From Megamerina dolium (Eukaryota; Arthropoda; Insecta; Diptera; Megamerinidae): a stretch of DNA of 64,000 nt. Shown here piece after piece: positions 44,041 to 55,492 of the stretch. The stretch lies in assembly GCA_963854835.1 (NCBI GenBank), contig OY978530.1:10517872-10581871 (forward strand), read 5' to 3'. Below the pieces are notes generated by a model, which did no database searches, was not told the DNA's origin, and worked only from the letters and a program-made list of their open reading frames with translations. Each line of letters opens with the position of its first letter. Position 1 is the stretch's first letter. The translations under genes and the position numbers were made by a program.

Positions 44041-44325
44041 TGTAGGATGGACCTTTTAAACAAAACACGAAACGAGATAATTGTCTTTACTTCACCTTTT
44101 ATTAGAATTCAGTAATTTACTTAAAACTAAGAACTATTTGTTAGAGTATATTAAGTGTTAGCGAATACAATCGCGTACATGCGTAGCAGTTTGAAGACTG
44201 TCCGTTTTATCGTTTGTCTTTTTCCTCTTTGTCTTTCGTATGTCAGGGTTGCAAGTGAAAGTATGTAAGTAAGGGTTGCTTAATGGCACTGTTTAGTAAT
44301 TACGTCCACTGCGGGTTGCTCGTCC

Positions 44326-44329
<4 letters not shown>
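44041..44329 (-). repeat. 5' LTR of the gypsy element
   Basis: 289 bp, TG...CA on the coding strand; near-identical to the 3' LTR. Confidence 0.95.

Positions 44330-44376
<47 letters not shown>
44330..44376. repeat. (TA)n microsatellite, right part
   Basis: About 23 TA units; with 36,788-36,889 and 38,209-38,278 it forms what was probably one array before the two insertions. Confidence 0.93.
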
Positions 44377-44379
<3 letters not shown>

Positions 44380-44394
44380 GTGTAGTAAAAGGTA

Positions 44395-46360
44395 ATCCAT
44401 TATTTGTGCATTACATTGAAGATTGACATGCTGGGGTTAACGCCATATATTCATACTCTGCTGTGCTAAATGCTACAGTGAGTTGCTTCTTGAATAACCA
44501 TGAAATGGGGCCTCCCTTCCATAAGAAAATGTATCCGCTACATGACTGGACTTGATGCCCAGTCTGCATTTGTGTAAGCACACAATTCCTTATATTTGCA
44601 TTCTTTGCAAATTTTTACTTTGTAATCTAGCGTACCTTTTATGTAACGTAGGATACATAATCCAGGATTTTTATTGAAGTGACTCACATTGGTAACGCTG
44701 AATGCAATAGCTGGTCGTGTGCACTGTGCCAAATATAATATGCTACCAACAGCCTTTTATTAAGGTATTATAAATTTGTGTAGTTGGTGACATTTCTTTT
44801 GTGAGTTTTTGATTTGGATCACTTGGTAATTTCATGGGATCGTATTCAAACATATTGAATTTCCTCAATACTAACTCTGCGTATTTTCTTTGGTTCAAAG
44901 TAATTACGTCATTACTTCGATCATGTTCAATGTGAATTCCCAGCAGATTAGTCGCGTCTCCGCGGCTAATCATGTTGAAGTCCTTTATCAACACAGATTT
45001 CAATTGATCTTTCCATGATGTATTATTGTCGAAGATCAAAAGTCGTCCACGTATACCGCTGCGATTATAATTGAATCTCCATTACGACGTACGTAAATAC
45101 ATGAATCGGTTTTGCAGCGATAAAAACTGGCTGTAAACAGATATTTTCAATTTACATACGCGACCACTTCTATCATCGTATACTTCTGGTTGATGCATAT
45201 AAATAGTCTCTTTTACATCACCATGTAAAAAGGCTGTCACAACATCCATTTGTTCTATTATCAAATTCATTCAACTGTGTATGCCATAAGTAAACGAATT
45301 GATGAGTACGGTATCTGACGACTGGTGAATATGTCGATACCCGGTCGCTGGCTACATCCCTTGGCAACTAATCGCTCCTTATATAGCACAACGTTACCAT
45401 TTGAGTCGGTCTTTTGTTTGAAGACCTATTTGTTGCGTATCGGCTTACAACCAGCAGGTAGTTTTACCAAGTTCCAAGTTTTGTTTTCGATCGACGAACG
45501 CTATTCATCATCCATCGCAGCTTTCCAATATTCTCCATCATACCCATTGAGTGCTTCGTTACGGTTCTGCAGTGCACACTTCATCTGCCAAATTACCAAA
45601 CCTTGTACTGGTTTCGATTGCCGCTCAGATCTCCGTATAACCTGTTTATTGCTATCTTCAGCAATTATTTCTCCTACGTCACTATCTTCTGTTTCATAAT
45701 ATTGGTTTGATGGAATGTATGTGTAGTCACCAGTTGTATCTTTAAAATCAGTTGTACTATTCAACGCTTCATCACCGGCCATCTATCACTTTGGAAAAGT
45801 TTTGATGATTCAGCAACAATAGTATCGTCATTGTTTTCAATGACGCCCACAATCACTTCAGGTGCATTCATCTCACCATCATCTGCAAAGGACTCTAAAA
45901 CTTTGTTATTAACATTCAGATTTGAACAGCTTTTACAATGTTCAATAACGGTGACGTCTTTACATATTCTGATTTCGTTGGTTTTCCAAACCACCAATCG
46001 ACAGCCCTTTTGTACCATTATCACTTCTGAATTTTTTAATGGTCAAACCAGTTTCATTTTTAACAAATCTCTTAAATAGGCAAAATCTTTCGAATGCTTC
46101 ATTCTTATATTTTAACATGTAAATAAATGTACCACTACTGAAATAGTCAACAAGTACTAAGCGTACTTTCTACCTCCAATAGATACACAATCCATTTTTC
46201 CACTAAATCTGCATGCACTAGCTCCAACAAGTTATTTGATTCGATTGTTGCTAATACCAATTCACTTGAATTATCCAACCGATAAAGTCCGTTTACTAAT
46301 GAAGTCTTTGCAAGCACATTCTCATCTGAATCTTGAATCACACTCCTTGAATTTCATATC
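44395..46360 (-). pseudogene. Ty1/copia polyprotein, disrupted
   Basis: Minus strand from high to low coordinates: a GAG-pre-integrase-like region (SLVNGLYRLDNSSELVLA, 46,270), an integrase-tail/linker KGCRLVVWKTNEIRICKDV (about 46,000), then KWVFK-like KQVFKQKTDSNGNVVLYKER (45,430-45,370), reverse transcriptase MDVVTAFLHGDVKETIYMHQ (45,250-45,190), LLGIHIEHDRSNDVITLNQR (44,950-44,880), and RNase H-like CTRPAIAFSVTNVSHFNKNP and NADWAS (44,730-44,550), to a TAEYEYMAL block near 44,450. The integrase core is missing and frameshifts are many. No LTRs found. Confidence 0.85.
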
Positions 46361-46915
46361 AACGTCGTTATCGTTGGTATGAAAACACGAAGGCAAACTG
46401 CATATTGTGCAACTCTTGGCCGGCTAGGATTTAAATTCAAATGATCTACTATTTTCTTTTTTTGTTTTTTATAACAGTTAATTTTCACTGACCTTGTTTT
46501 GAACCCCTGGCACATGCGCGTTTTTCAATCCATTCAAAAACTTTTTCGCAAAAACAAGGTGAGTTTCTATAAAGAAATTAAGTTTAAAAAGATCTTGAGT
46601 GTTCGAGATAGAACGTGCACTTATCTTTTTATTTTGCTTCGCTTTCATCATCTCGTACGTTGTCTAATTTCTTTTTTCTCAGTACGGTTTCACTCTTTCA
46701 GCTCCAGTTAACTTTGCCTTTACTACTTTATCTTATCGTTGGACTAAGACCTTTCAAATGAAAATATTGAATTACATAACGGTGACCAATTTTTTCCATA
46801 TTTATAAATTCATTGATTCATTCATTCTCATGTGGAATTCAACAAAATTAAGTGAAAGTGAAAAATGAAAAAGTAATTCTGGTTTAAATAAATATTATAT
46901 ACTTTACGGTTGAAC
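46361..46915. other. Unassigned stretch
   Basis: Possibly the 5' region of the Copia remnant; no motif recognised. Confidence 0.4.
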
Positions 46916-46922
46916 TGAACAC

Positions 46923-47011
46923 GTATACACAGATACTGGAATATTTAATAGGCGTATTGACCAATTATTCATTATTTGTATACGCCCCCGACAAGACAAA
47001 AGTGGTCCTGA
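46923..47011 (+). repeat. Dispersed repeat, copy 1
   Basis: About 85 bp matching 48,682-48,766 with few differences (shared words TATTCATTATTTGTATACGC and AAAGTGGTCCT). Confidence 0.8.
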
Positions 47012-47083
47012 AGTGTGCAATTTCACAAGGGACAGGCAGTTTTGTGGTTGCTTGACTTAATATTGTTTGAGCACGCGTCAAAG

Positions 47084-47222
47084 ATGGACACCAGTAAAGA
47101 GAAAATACGCCATATTTTACAGTTTTTCTCTGCTGAAAATGTGGATAGTGTTTATGGTCCTGATACTGTAACAGCTAATTACGTGCAATTTTGGTTTCGT
47201 CGATTCAGTTCCGGTAATTTTA
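47084..47222 (+). pseudogene. Mariner transposase N-terminus, cut by a TA microsatellite
   Basis: [20 protein letters not shown] and [19 protein letters not shown], then SGNFNV match the DNA-binding start of mariner transposases. The reading ends abruptly at the microsatellite. Confidence 0.8.
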
Positions 47223-47414
<192 letters not shown>

Positions 47415-47479
47415 TTGAAGTTTTTCATATATGAAAAAAAAATTTTTTCTCATACTTTGGCTAAAGCAAATAACTACAT

Positions 47480-47710
47480 AAAGAAAGAGTAGTGAGACTT
47501 AGAAGTAATCATAGTAATGGACGTAGGGAAAGGAATTAAGGAAAATTTGAATAAAATCGTATAAATCCATAATTTTTTGAAGGACGCATAGAAGACTTTG
47601 AGGCGGAAATACTGTTGGTTGTGAAGCCGAAGTAGGACATATGAGAGTTCTTGTTTTAACGCCCAACCAAAGACCGGCCGTGCTTGAAGTTGTTTTAATA
47701 CTGTCATTCA
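47480..47710 (+). repeat. Degenerate copy of the repeat and one 95-bp minisatellite unit
   Basis: AGTAGTGAGACTTAGAAG resembles 30,126-30,145, and 47,612-47,707 (ATACTGTTGGTTGTGAAGCC ... CCGGCCGTGCTTGAAG) follows the minisatellite unit with heavy divergence. Confidence 0.55.
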
Positions 47711-47779
47711 TGCCCGAACTGCATCTGATATAGATTTAATAGAAATTATCGTATCTTTGTATTCATCTATAGAATATAC

Positions 47780-48030
47780 AAAGAACATTTTATATCGATG
47801 AAGATATGTAAGTACTGGTTTCGACTTTTTAAGAGGGATGATTTCATTGAAGACAAAGAGCATTCGGGCCAACCAAAAAACTTTGAAGATAAATAATTGA
47901 CGGCTTTTTTGGAAGCCAATTATTGTCAAATGCTTAAAGAATTGTCAACGATCGGAACGCAATTGGTGGACGAATCAACCATTTCCAAACGTTCCAAAAT
48001 GAGGCGCATATGAATTTCCTACCGATATTA
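47780..48030 (+). pseudogene. Mariner transposase fragment
   Basis: WFRLF, a stop, then EDKEHSGQPKNFEDK and LTAFLEANYCQMLKELSTIG, with ESTISKRSKM, is the second DNA-binding segment and linker of a mariner transposase. Stops within. It overlaps in content with 47,084-47,222, so it is a separate copy. Confidence 0.65.
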
Positions 48031-48357
48031 TTAATAAGACAAGTATTTTTTAATTGAATTTGGTTGACCCTAGTGAAGTCGAAAATAATAAATAAAAAAT
48101 GAGAAAAACTAAGGAGAACTCTGAAAATATAATACAATCGTGAAAATACGCTACACAAGACAGTAGGAAAACCCTATAAATGAGAACCAAGAAAATTTCT
48201 AGAACAATTAACAAGAGCAAACAGTGAAAGTGTGCCACCAAATTGTGCAAGCCCACCGGCATTCACTTGATCATTGGTCCTTCGAGGATCATGCTTTCAA
48301 CGTTTGCTATGGGGAATATTGGCAATAAAGGAATATTATATGTTACATATAGATATA

Positions 48358-48660
48358 CATATACGGGGTGATTTTTAAGCATCTTTCTTTTTGGCAACAC
48401 TGTTTTTAGCAGCTCAGCTGTTTTCGTGTAACATGTTCCTGTCAAACATGTTCAGTTTGGTCTATAATTTAACCATGAATCGACTTACAAATAAACGCTT
48501 GCAGATTATTGAATTTTATTGTCAAAATTCATGCTCGGTTCATTCATTTATTCATTTTATTGTCAGTTTGGACGACCTTCTGAGGCGGCTATTCGGAATC
48601 TTGTGACTAAATTTCTCACCAAATTTACATTATTGGACATTAAACCACCAACAATCAAGT
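48358..48660 (+). pseudogene. Rosa-like mariner transposase start
   Basis: The end motif ATACGGGGTGATTTTTAAGC (48,360 onward) looks like a terminal repeat. It is followed by MNRLTNKRLQIIEFYCQNSC and, after a frame break and deletion, FGRPSEAAIRNLVTKF and TKFTLLDIKPPT. This is the N-terminal DNA-binding part of a rosa-related mariner, truncated on the right. Confidence 0.7.
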
Positions 48661-48681
48661 GATCTCACGAAAAACTACTCA

Positions 48682-48766
48682 TATACACAGATACTCGAAT
48701 ATTTAATTGGCGTATTGCACAATTATTCATTATTTGTATACGCCCCCCGAGATAAAAGTGGTCCTA
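48682..48766 (+). repeat. Dispersed repeat, copy 2
   Basis: Direct repeat of 46,923-47,011. Confidence 0.8.
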
Positions 48767-49199
48767 AAAAATACTTCACAATTGTTGTTGCTATTAAGCC
48801 ATAACAATAGGTGCCAGCATGAGTGTCTAGTGTTGAATTATTTTAATACTACATTTTTATTAAATTGCAAAAGTTTTTACGTCTTTCTCGCTACGGTTTA
48901 GCAATTAATCAATTTAATTAAAAGTTCATATCGATTGATTGAATTAGTGGGATCACCTTGTATCAGGGTAACAAGGACCTATTTACACTAAATAAAGCCG
49001 AATTGTAATTAAATCTCTCACGCTATATCAAGCAATTATCCTGAAAGGGACTATTAATAGTCGAAATGTCAGCTCTCAACCGTCGTTGACATATACCATA
49101 GGGATGGAATTTTTGTATATTTATATTCTACTAACTCGCAGATATTACATTGTGCCTGTGAGAACAGTTATTGAAGAATAAGCGTGTGAATAAGAGGCA
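48767..49199. other. Unassigned stretch, possibly BEL leader
   Basis: No coding motif; precedes BEL gag fragments. Confidence 0.35.
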
Positions 49200-51290
49200 T
49201 GATTTTGAGGATTTCCTATCTGAGCGGTATCAGATGCTCGAATCCATCTAAGATATCCGAGGCGGTTCTCGGCCATTCAACCAGCCACGTAATCGACACC
49301 CCAGTTTATTTGACACTCCCAAGCGACCCAATAGTCCTCCAACGAACTCCCGAAACGTAAGCACATATCACGCCAACGTTTCAGGTCGTGACTGCACATT
49401 GTTCCGGAAGAGATACCCACTTCGCCACTTTCCTGACTTTCTGAAGTTATCGGTGGATGAGCATTATAATTTAGTCAAGAAGTACAAACTGTGCACCAAT
49501 TGTGTCACCAATTCCCATGACTACAGTAATTGCAAGAGCCTCTTGACTTACTCATCTTGCAGGAAAATATATCATTCTCTTCTTTACCGACTGGAGAACC
49601 CCTCGATCAGTCATCATTAACAGTACCGCCTGTACCAACTCCCGCTAGACGATCATCTGAACGATCTCACCAGTCATTCGCATCTCAGCTGCAAGAAGTC
49701 ACTACAAAAAACTATCATACAGTGCTGGATCCTGCCATCCACTCGAAAGTCAATCATCCGGTGCTACTCGGAACTGCAGTAATGCACATTCATCATCATA
49801 ACACAACATTTACAGTCCGTGCCCTAATTGACTCAGGCTCCGAAGCGACCTTTATGTCGGAACTCTTACGCAACAGGTTGCGCCTCCCTGTTTGCAGCGC
49901 TAGAATGGAGGTTAATAGTCTGAATGAGGTAGATATGGCTCATTCGACAAAAATGTGTTCTTTGGTGATCGAATTCCCTATCGACAAGTGAAGAAACTTA
50001 CAGGAAAATTTCCATCATGATCGATATCTGCCAAATTACGTAAAGAACTTTATGGTTTGCGGTTCTGGCTCCGGAGTTCGCTTGTGGATTTAGTATTAGT
50101 ACATTTAAATTATAGGATCTCTAATTGCACAAAATACGGTTTCGGCTGGATAACTACTAGTCGATATGCGAAAGCGCCGTCACCGTCGGTAAATAAATTT
50201 CTCGATTCTGGAAGTTTAAGGAGATCCAAAAGGCTACAAAGAAATTGCCAGAGGACATATATTGCGAAAACCTTTTTACGAAGGCAACTTTTCGAAACAA
50301 AGATGGACGACTCGTAGTATTACTACCATTCAAACAGAATTTTCTGGAATAATTATCGATAAGAAAATCACGCAATTCGGCGCGAGCTCATTCTTTCGTA
50401 ATGAAATAAATTTAGTTAAGAACCCCCCCAATTTAAGAAATACGACTAAGTGATCTCGGAATACCTCAACTTAGAGCATATGAGACGAATTGTTAGTAAT
50501 GCGAACGCAACTCCCGATTAATATAATACCTCCCTCATCATGCCGTGATGAAACCAGATAGCACCAGTACTAAACTCCGTGTCGTCTTTAATGCCTCTTG
50601 TCAGATCTCTAATGGCAAAAGCCTCAATGACGTTTTATATACTGGGCCCATATTATAATCGGATTTAATGATTTTAATTTTGAGATGGGGCCTCTATCGT
50701 TTCGTCTTTAATGCCGACATCGAGAAAATAAACCGACAGATTCTCTCACATCCCGATACCAACATATTTGGATTATAAAATCTCAAGACGAAGACCTCTA
50801 AAGTTCTATCAATGATTGCCAAGTTGTTCGATCCTGCTGGAAGCTGATGCAACAATTGATATGAAGCAATTAAGCCACTCACCCTTCAAAAATGGGAGAC
50901 ATTTTTGTCTGTTTGATTATCTTATTCTGTATGACAAAGGCATACCCCGTTTTGTTCAATTCTCACCTGACTGCACCGTTCAGTTTTACGGATTTTACGA
51001 TGCTTCTGAGAAAGCTTACGCAGCTACGGTGTATATGCATATGGAGACTCTCACAAGTGAAAGTTATACCCATCTGCTAGCGGCCAAGATGCATCTCGCC
51101 CTCGTTAAAGCAATATCTCTTCCTCATTTAGAACTATACCCAACGGATTTACTAGCTAATATGCTAGATCCCTTAATACCGCAACTTCGAATCTAAACGT
51201 ATATGATGTTTGCCTAGACTGATTCTGTTATCATCTTAATATAGCTCAAAAAACTCCATATCACTGGACATGTCGCATTTGTGGCGAATC
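49200..51290 (+). pseudogene. BEL/Pao Gag-protease-reverse transcriptase-RNase H, heavily decayed
   Basis: Order of motifs: Gag zinc region (RYPLRHFPDFLKLSVDEHYN, KKYKLCTNCVTNSHDYSNC, 49,405-49,540), protease RALIDSGSEATFMSELLRNR (49,818-49,880), protease end near 50,125, reverse-transcriptase start (LVVLLPFKQNFLE, 50,310-50,350), LRVVFNASCQISNGKSLNDV (50,577-50,640), FVFNADIEK (50,698-50,725), linker SMIAKLFDPAGS (50,812-50,845), RNase H-like FYGFYDASEKAYAATVYMHM (50,980-51,045) and LPHLELYPTDLLANML. Almost every motif is in a different frame, so this is one of the older insertions. Confidence 0.85.
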
Positions 51291-51324
51291 GAAATTCGTC
51301 CATACTAGAAAAGACAACATGATG

Positions 51325-51604
51325 ATGCTCGGCCATATGCTGCGGCGCCCATAAAAACCTACTTAGAAACGCTCACATGGAAAATTCTACCCCACCATCC
51401 GTATAGCCCATACATTGCTCCTTCCGATTACCACTTGTTCCGATCGATGACACACGACTTTGAAGAACAGCGTTTTCATTCTTACGAAGAAAACAAAAAT
51501 TAGGTCGATTCATGGATTGCATGAAAAAATGTCGACTACTTCCGACGCGGAATCCGTATACTGCGAGAAAGATGGGAGAATGTTGTAGTAAAAGATGGAC
51601 AATA
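51325..51604 (+). pseudogene. Mariner transposase C-terminus
   Basis: ILPHHPYSPYIAPSDYHLFR contains the region of the third catalytic aspartate (APSD), then SMTHDFEEQRFHSYEE, a stop, and GIRILRERWENVVVKDGQYF to the natural end. The mauritiana-like subfamily is suggested by DYHLFRSM. The N-terminal part is absent. Confidence 0.82.
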
Positions 51605-51615
51605 CTTTGAATAAT

Positions 51616-51763
51616 ACTTACTTATGTGGCCATAACAACGGAATATCGATTTAGGCCGAAAAGAACATGCTTCGCCAGCCATCTCTGTTCTTCGCTAGCT
51701 GGCGCCAGTTAGAATTTCCAAGCGCCTTCAGGTTCTCCAGTACTTGGTCTTTCCACCGGAGGT
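51616..51763 (-). mobile_element. RTE-like LINE, minimal 3' end
   Basis: Only the last 148 bp of the LINE (reverse complement of copy B 21,611-21,740), with its ATAAGTAAG tail at 51,616-51,625. The 11-bp duplication CTTTGAATAAT flanks it (51,605-51,615 and 51,764-51,774). A clean, strongly 5'-truncated insertion. Confidence 0.92.
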
Positions 51764-51789
51764 CTTTGAATAATGCATAAATTAATTTG

Positions 51790-52080
51790 TCCATCCTCAT
51801 CATTCCTCAAAACTAATTCGAGGCCCAATATATTTAAAAAAATTACTGAAATTTTGCCTAATTGTTCCCTCGGCCCATTAATTTACCAAAACATTGCAAA
51901 TATACTTTTGCCGATAAATATTCCCAGAAAGCAAATAAAGCCGATTTGTTAATTGGTGGATATAAGTATGCCAAATAATTCAGAAAGTGAAACAACATAA
52001 CTCATCCCTGAAGAGCAATTTTTCGGATCGATTTTTCCAGTACCAATTTCATTTCTTTAAAACCCTAATATTTTAATAAA
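51790..52080 (+). pseudogene. BEL/Pao protease remnant
   Basis: KADLLIGGYKYAK near 51,940-51,980 and the preceding TFADKY fit the DUF1758 protease end; parallel to 29,590-29,700 but more decayed. Confidence 0.5.
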
Positions 52081-52234
52081 GTGCCATTAGGCGAACAGCT
52101 CTCATGGGCTAGGGGGTTTGAAAAGTTCCACAAAAACGTATACAAGAAAATGTAAATAAAATCCAGCCTTCATATTCCCATATTCCCAAGAAATCAATAT
52201 GGAAACGATAAGTTACATTGCGTTAGAACAATTT

Positions 52235-52540
52235 TTAAGTACTAAAAATAAATTTTTCTAAAGTTCGAATGAATGCTCTAATTTGGTCTTTGAGTTCTTC
52301 GATATTTGCTGGCGCATTGGCGTAGACTTTATCTTTAATGTAGCCCCAAAGAAAAAAGGTTAATAGTGTTAAGTCCCATGATCTCTCGGGCTCCTCAGTA
52401 TCCATTTCGAGAAGTCGCACGTTTAGGGAACTTTTCACGCAATAGAGCCATTGTTTCACCAGCTGCATGGCATGGCATGGATTTCGGCGGAAATATGCAG
52501 TTGGTTGAGCATTCAATTTTATGTTTGTATGGTTTAGCAT
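52235..52540 (-). pseudogene. Mariner-type transposase C-terminus
   Basis: SWDLTLLTFFLWGYIKDKVY resembles the rosa/Tc1-mariner third-aspartate region RSPDLTPLDFFLWGYIKDKVY with the final aspartate replaced by threonine, followed by NIEELKDQIRAFIRTLEKF. The catalytic site is lost; only the C-terminal third remains. Confidence 0.7.
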
Positions 52541-52559
52541 TCTAAAGCAATATTTGAAT

Positions 52560-53510
52560 AAGAAAAATTCTTAATAACTTTTTACGAAATTGGAAATTGT
52601 ATAAAAAATAAATAAAAAAAGATGAAGATATAGCATTTACTTGTCAAAACAGAAAAAATTAGTGTAATTGATGGCCAAAAACTTTGTTCCCTCGGTCTTG
52701 CTCCGCCTTCTAGCTATAGAAAAATGAAAGATCGGAATCTTTTCTTTCGATTTCTGAAAAAAAAACTTTTGCGACTTTTAACGTAATCTTGATATAAATT
52801 ATAATAAGTCGCATTACGTTTCTTAAAACTAATTAAAAAGAGCATACTTTTAGGGTTATGCTAATTTATTGACGCCTATATCTAAGCAGAGACATATATC
52901 AGAGACCAGAGACATATATGCTTAGAGAATTCCCACTTTCCAGTATACAAAATTTTGACAGGAATAACCAGCAATCAGCGGGAGTGGACATTGCTGTCGA
53001 ATATGTGTGAACCGAAATATCAGAAGAAATAGAAGTGGACAATCGAACAAATTGGTTCGATCATACGGCAAAAAGTAGAAGGAGACATGGCATGGAAAGA
53101 AAACAAAAGCGGACTGCACATGTAAAAGCAAAACGTGCGTACAGATTTGTATATTTAATATTATTTGTTATTTAATCTTTAAGTAATATTGATTATTTAG
53201 ACATAATTTATTTATTTCATTTAATTTTTTTAAAAACATAACATCTTATTTTATAAAAAAAAAAATTAGAAATGATATTTTTTTCAAAAAATGTAGGTAT
53301 TATAATATTATTATCTGAAAAATAAAATGCATTATCAATATCCAGTACGCATGTGCAATCAATTTTTATTCTATCCATATATATACATACATACATACAT
53401 ATCTGCAATATACAATCAAATTGAGAAAAACTTCGTACGCCCGTCAACCACCGTTTGCAAACTCTATCAATTTCATTTCGTTCAATTTGCCTATGTAAAA
53501 AGTATATGTA
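52560..53510. other. AT-rich stretch without a recognised gene
   Basis: Only short open frames; a (CATA)n run at about 53,385-53,402. Confidence 0.5.
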
Positions 53511-53518
53511 TATGTACA

Positions 53519-53878
53519 GTGGGTGCTGTAGCTCAGTGGTTAGTGTGTTCGCCTTCTGATCTGTAGGTCGTGGTTCAATCCCCGGCTGATGCATAACAAA
53601 TTTAATATCGATAAGATTTTTCTTTAGAATGGTACCCACCTGTCGGCAAGCAATTGGCAATTCTTCCGACAGTAACAACTTGCCATGAAAAAGCTTCTAA
53701 AAGAATTCTATGACAAAGCTCAGAAAAAGTGATGTCACAAGTGTTCTGCCGTTCGGAACCGGCTAAAAAAGGTAGGTCCCTTCTAATACTGTCCAAATTT
53801 AAGACGCACAACAGTAATGGAAGAGAAGCTCGGCCAATTAGCCCTTTGGGGCTTTAAGTGCCACATATTTATTTATTT
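53519..53878 (+). mobile_element. tRNA-derived SINE
   Basis: Head GTGCTGTAGCTCAGTGGTTAG with intact A and B boxes (GGTTCAATCCC) and the full body, ending GTGCCACATATTTATTTATT. About 94% like the copy at 30,895 by rough eye comparison. Clear target duplication not found. Confidence 0.92.
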
Positions 53879-54316
53879 TTTACATATGCTCAGTAAAATA
53901 CTATATTTATTATTGACTTACGATGTGAGCACTTACGATTGAATTTTGTGGTATTTTTGACGAGTTTATCATTATTGTGCCCACCATAAGCCACCAAAAT
54001 CAAGAGTAAGGCACGCCAACACGCCAAGTTGTTCGTATTTCGTCGATTTCACTCTCATTGATACCCACATACACACATCTACGCTTGCGTATTTGTTGGT
54101 GCTTTTGGTCTCGTTTCTTGAGGAAGAAAAATTTATTTTATTTATTTATCTATCTTGTATTTTATTTATTTGATTCCATTTTTGTTCACATATAAGATAT
54201 AATAATCTTTTACATGCGCAGAGTAAACATGAAATAACAACTTCAAAGATATTAACAACAAATTGCTTAAAAAATAAATGAATAAAGTAATTGCTTAAAA
54301 CTAAATAGGGCTGTCG
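53879..54316. other. AT-rich stretch without a gene
   Basis: No motif recognised. Confidence 0.5.
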
Positions 54317-54411
54317 AGAAAAGGGAAAAGGGAAAAGAAAAAGAAAAGAAAAGAAAAGAAAGTGCGTGTGAAAGAGAGAGAGAGAGAGAAAGAAAGAAAA
54401 GAAAAAAAAAA
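54317..54411 (+). repeat. Purine-only microsatellite
   Basis: GGGAAAAGGGAAAAG, then (AAAAG)n, (GA)n and GAAA runs: nearly all purines on the plus strand, interrupted at GTGCGTGTG. Confidence 0.9.
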
Positions 54412-54424
54412 TTTTAATTAAGGT

Positions 54425-54660
54425 TTGTTAGAGAAATGTAGAAGAATTAGGTGCTTAAAGTTTGCCATAGTAACAGCATTTTTAATATGTACCGGAAGTG
54501 AATTCCACAATCTAACAGCGCTAACGATGATGTTCTATTTTGTCTTCCATATACAAAGCAAATTCATGCGTGACAAACAACCATAGATCCTAGCTATTTT
54601 TTTCAAAGATACCGCGGTTCTAAAACCAATGTCGACCCCTCGCATTTCCACAGGTAAATA
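54425..54660 (-). pseudogene. LINE reverse-transcriptase C-terminal fragment
   Basis: Minus strand: GVDIGFRTAVSLKKIARIYG and, after one stop, SAVRLWNSLPVHIKNAVTM and FKHLILLHF, the widely shared '.RLWNSLP..ik.a.s...FK..L' ending of several LINE clades (Jockey/CR1-like). The pyrimidine-rich tract that follows on this strand could be its tail region. Confidence 0.65.
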
Positions 54661-55129
54661 TTTCTTTCATTACAATATTTAAAAAAATTATTGTTTAATG
54701 GATAGAAATTTGTTAGCCACAAATCCTATAGCAAAAATAGAAATTACTATTCTAGGAATATTTGCCCGAGAAATAATAAGTCTAAAAAAAAATTTGACTC
54801 CCCGCATTTAAGAAATAAGTATTTCTATTCATACAAAAATAATATTTTAAAATGCTTGTATGAAATATGTCCAAAATCCTCCTTTAATTATATTATTTTG
54901 ATAATCCTTCAGTATATATGCTGTCGGTTTTGTGTTCTGAATTCGACGTATTTTGAACATTTCCGTTGTCCAATTTAGTATATAGCCTCTCTCAAAAACG
55001 CGTTTGTATTTACTTATGTATACAGTATAGTTAACGTAAAATTTTGGTTTGTTGGTCGTTTTTAAACCATTGTAAGCTATTAATTAATTAATTAATACTT
55101 AATTCTTTCCTCGTTTAATGAAGATACTT
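54661..55129. other. AT-rich stretch without a gene
   Basis: No motif recognised; a (TTAA)n-like run at about 55,080-55,100. Confidence 0.45.
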
Positions 55130-55149
55130 CATTGGGATTCATCTGAATG

Positions 55150-55470
55150 ATCCGATGAATTTTATTCCGTTGACAAATATTGATTTCATCGCCTTAGCAA
55201 TTGCCTGAGCATTTTTCATTTTGGGTGCTGCACCCCAAGCAAATTTTGAAAATGTGTCTATAACTGTGAGTAAGAAGCGAAAATCTTTGTTGTATGTGGA
55301 GTAAGTGCCCATTTCAACAAGATCAGTTTGCCAAAGATAATCAATACCTTGTTATAACTTTAATATGTGGAAAAATTCTTGTTGTTATAACTTTAATATG
55401 TGGAAAAATTCTTCGAGCTTGTTTATGTAACTTTGTAACAAGTTCTCTTTTACTCATTTTTTAATTTTGT
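55150..55470 (-). pseudogene. Maverick/Polinton integrase fragment
   Basis: Minus strand: SKRELVTKLHKQARRIFPHI, then a duplicated 11-residue segment, a frameshift, and LWQTDLVEMGTYSTYNKDFR with FLLTVIDTFSKFAWGAAPKM and IAKAMKSIF. The LWQ-D-LV-M and LLTVIDTFSKFAW blocks are typical of Polinton integrases, which are retrovirus-like and belong to large self-synthesising DNA transposons. The glutamate end of the DDE core is absent. Assignment from remembered family motifs. Confidence 0.68.
55349..55414 (-). repeat. 33-bp tandem duplication in the Polinton integrase
   Basis: TTGTTATAACTTTAATATGT... occurs at 55,349-55,381 and 55,382-55,414, a single base differing; 33 bp equals 11 codons. Confidence 0.9.
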
Positions 55471-55492
55471 TTAATTTTTTTCTAAGTTTATA

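Larger units (their letters stand above)
38279..44329 (-). mobile_element. Ty3/gypsy LTR retrotransposon, nearly intact and young
   Basis: 6051 bp with two 289-bp LTRs (TGTAGGATGG... to ...GTCCCACA in the plus-strand direction) that differ at two positions by eye. Coding strand is minus. Structure, 5' to 3': LTR, primer site, leader of about 1.1 kb, gag-protease (42,935-41,193), reverse transcriptase (41,163-40,555), RNase H (40,552-39,818), integrase (39,805-38,531) reaching into the 3' LTR. It sits in TA repeats, so the target duplication cannot be resolved. Lesions in pol: one deletion and one nonsense mutation. Confidence 0.95.
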
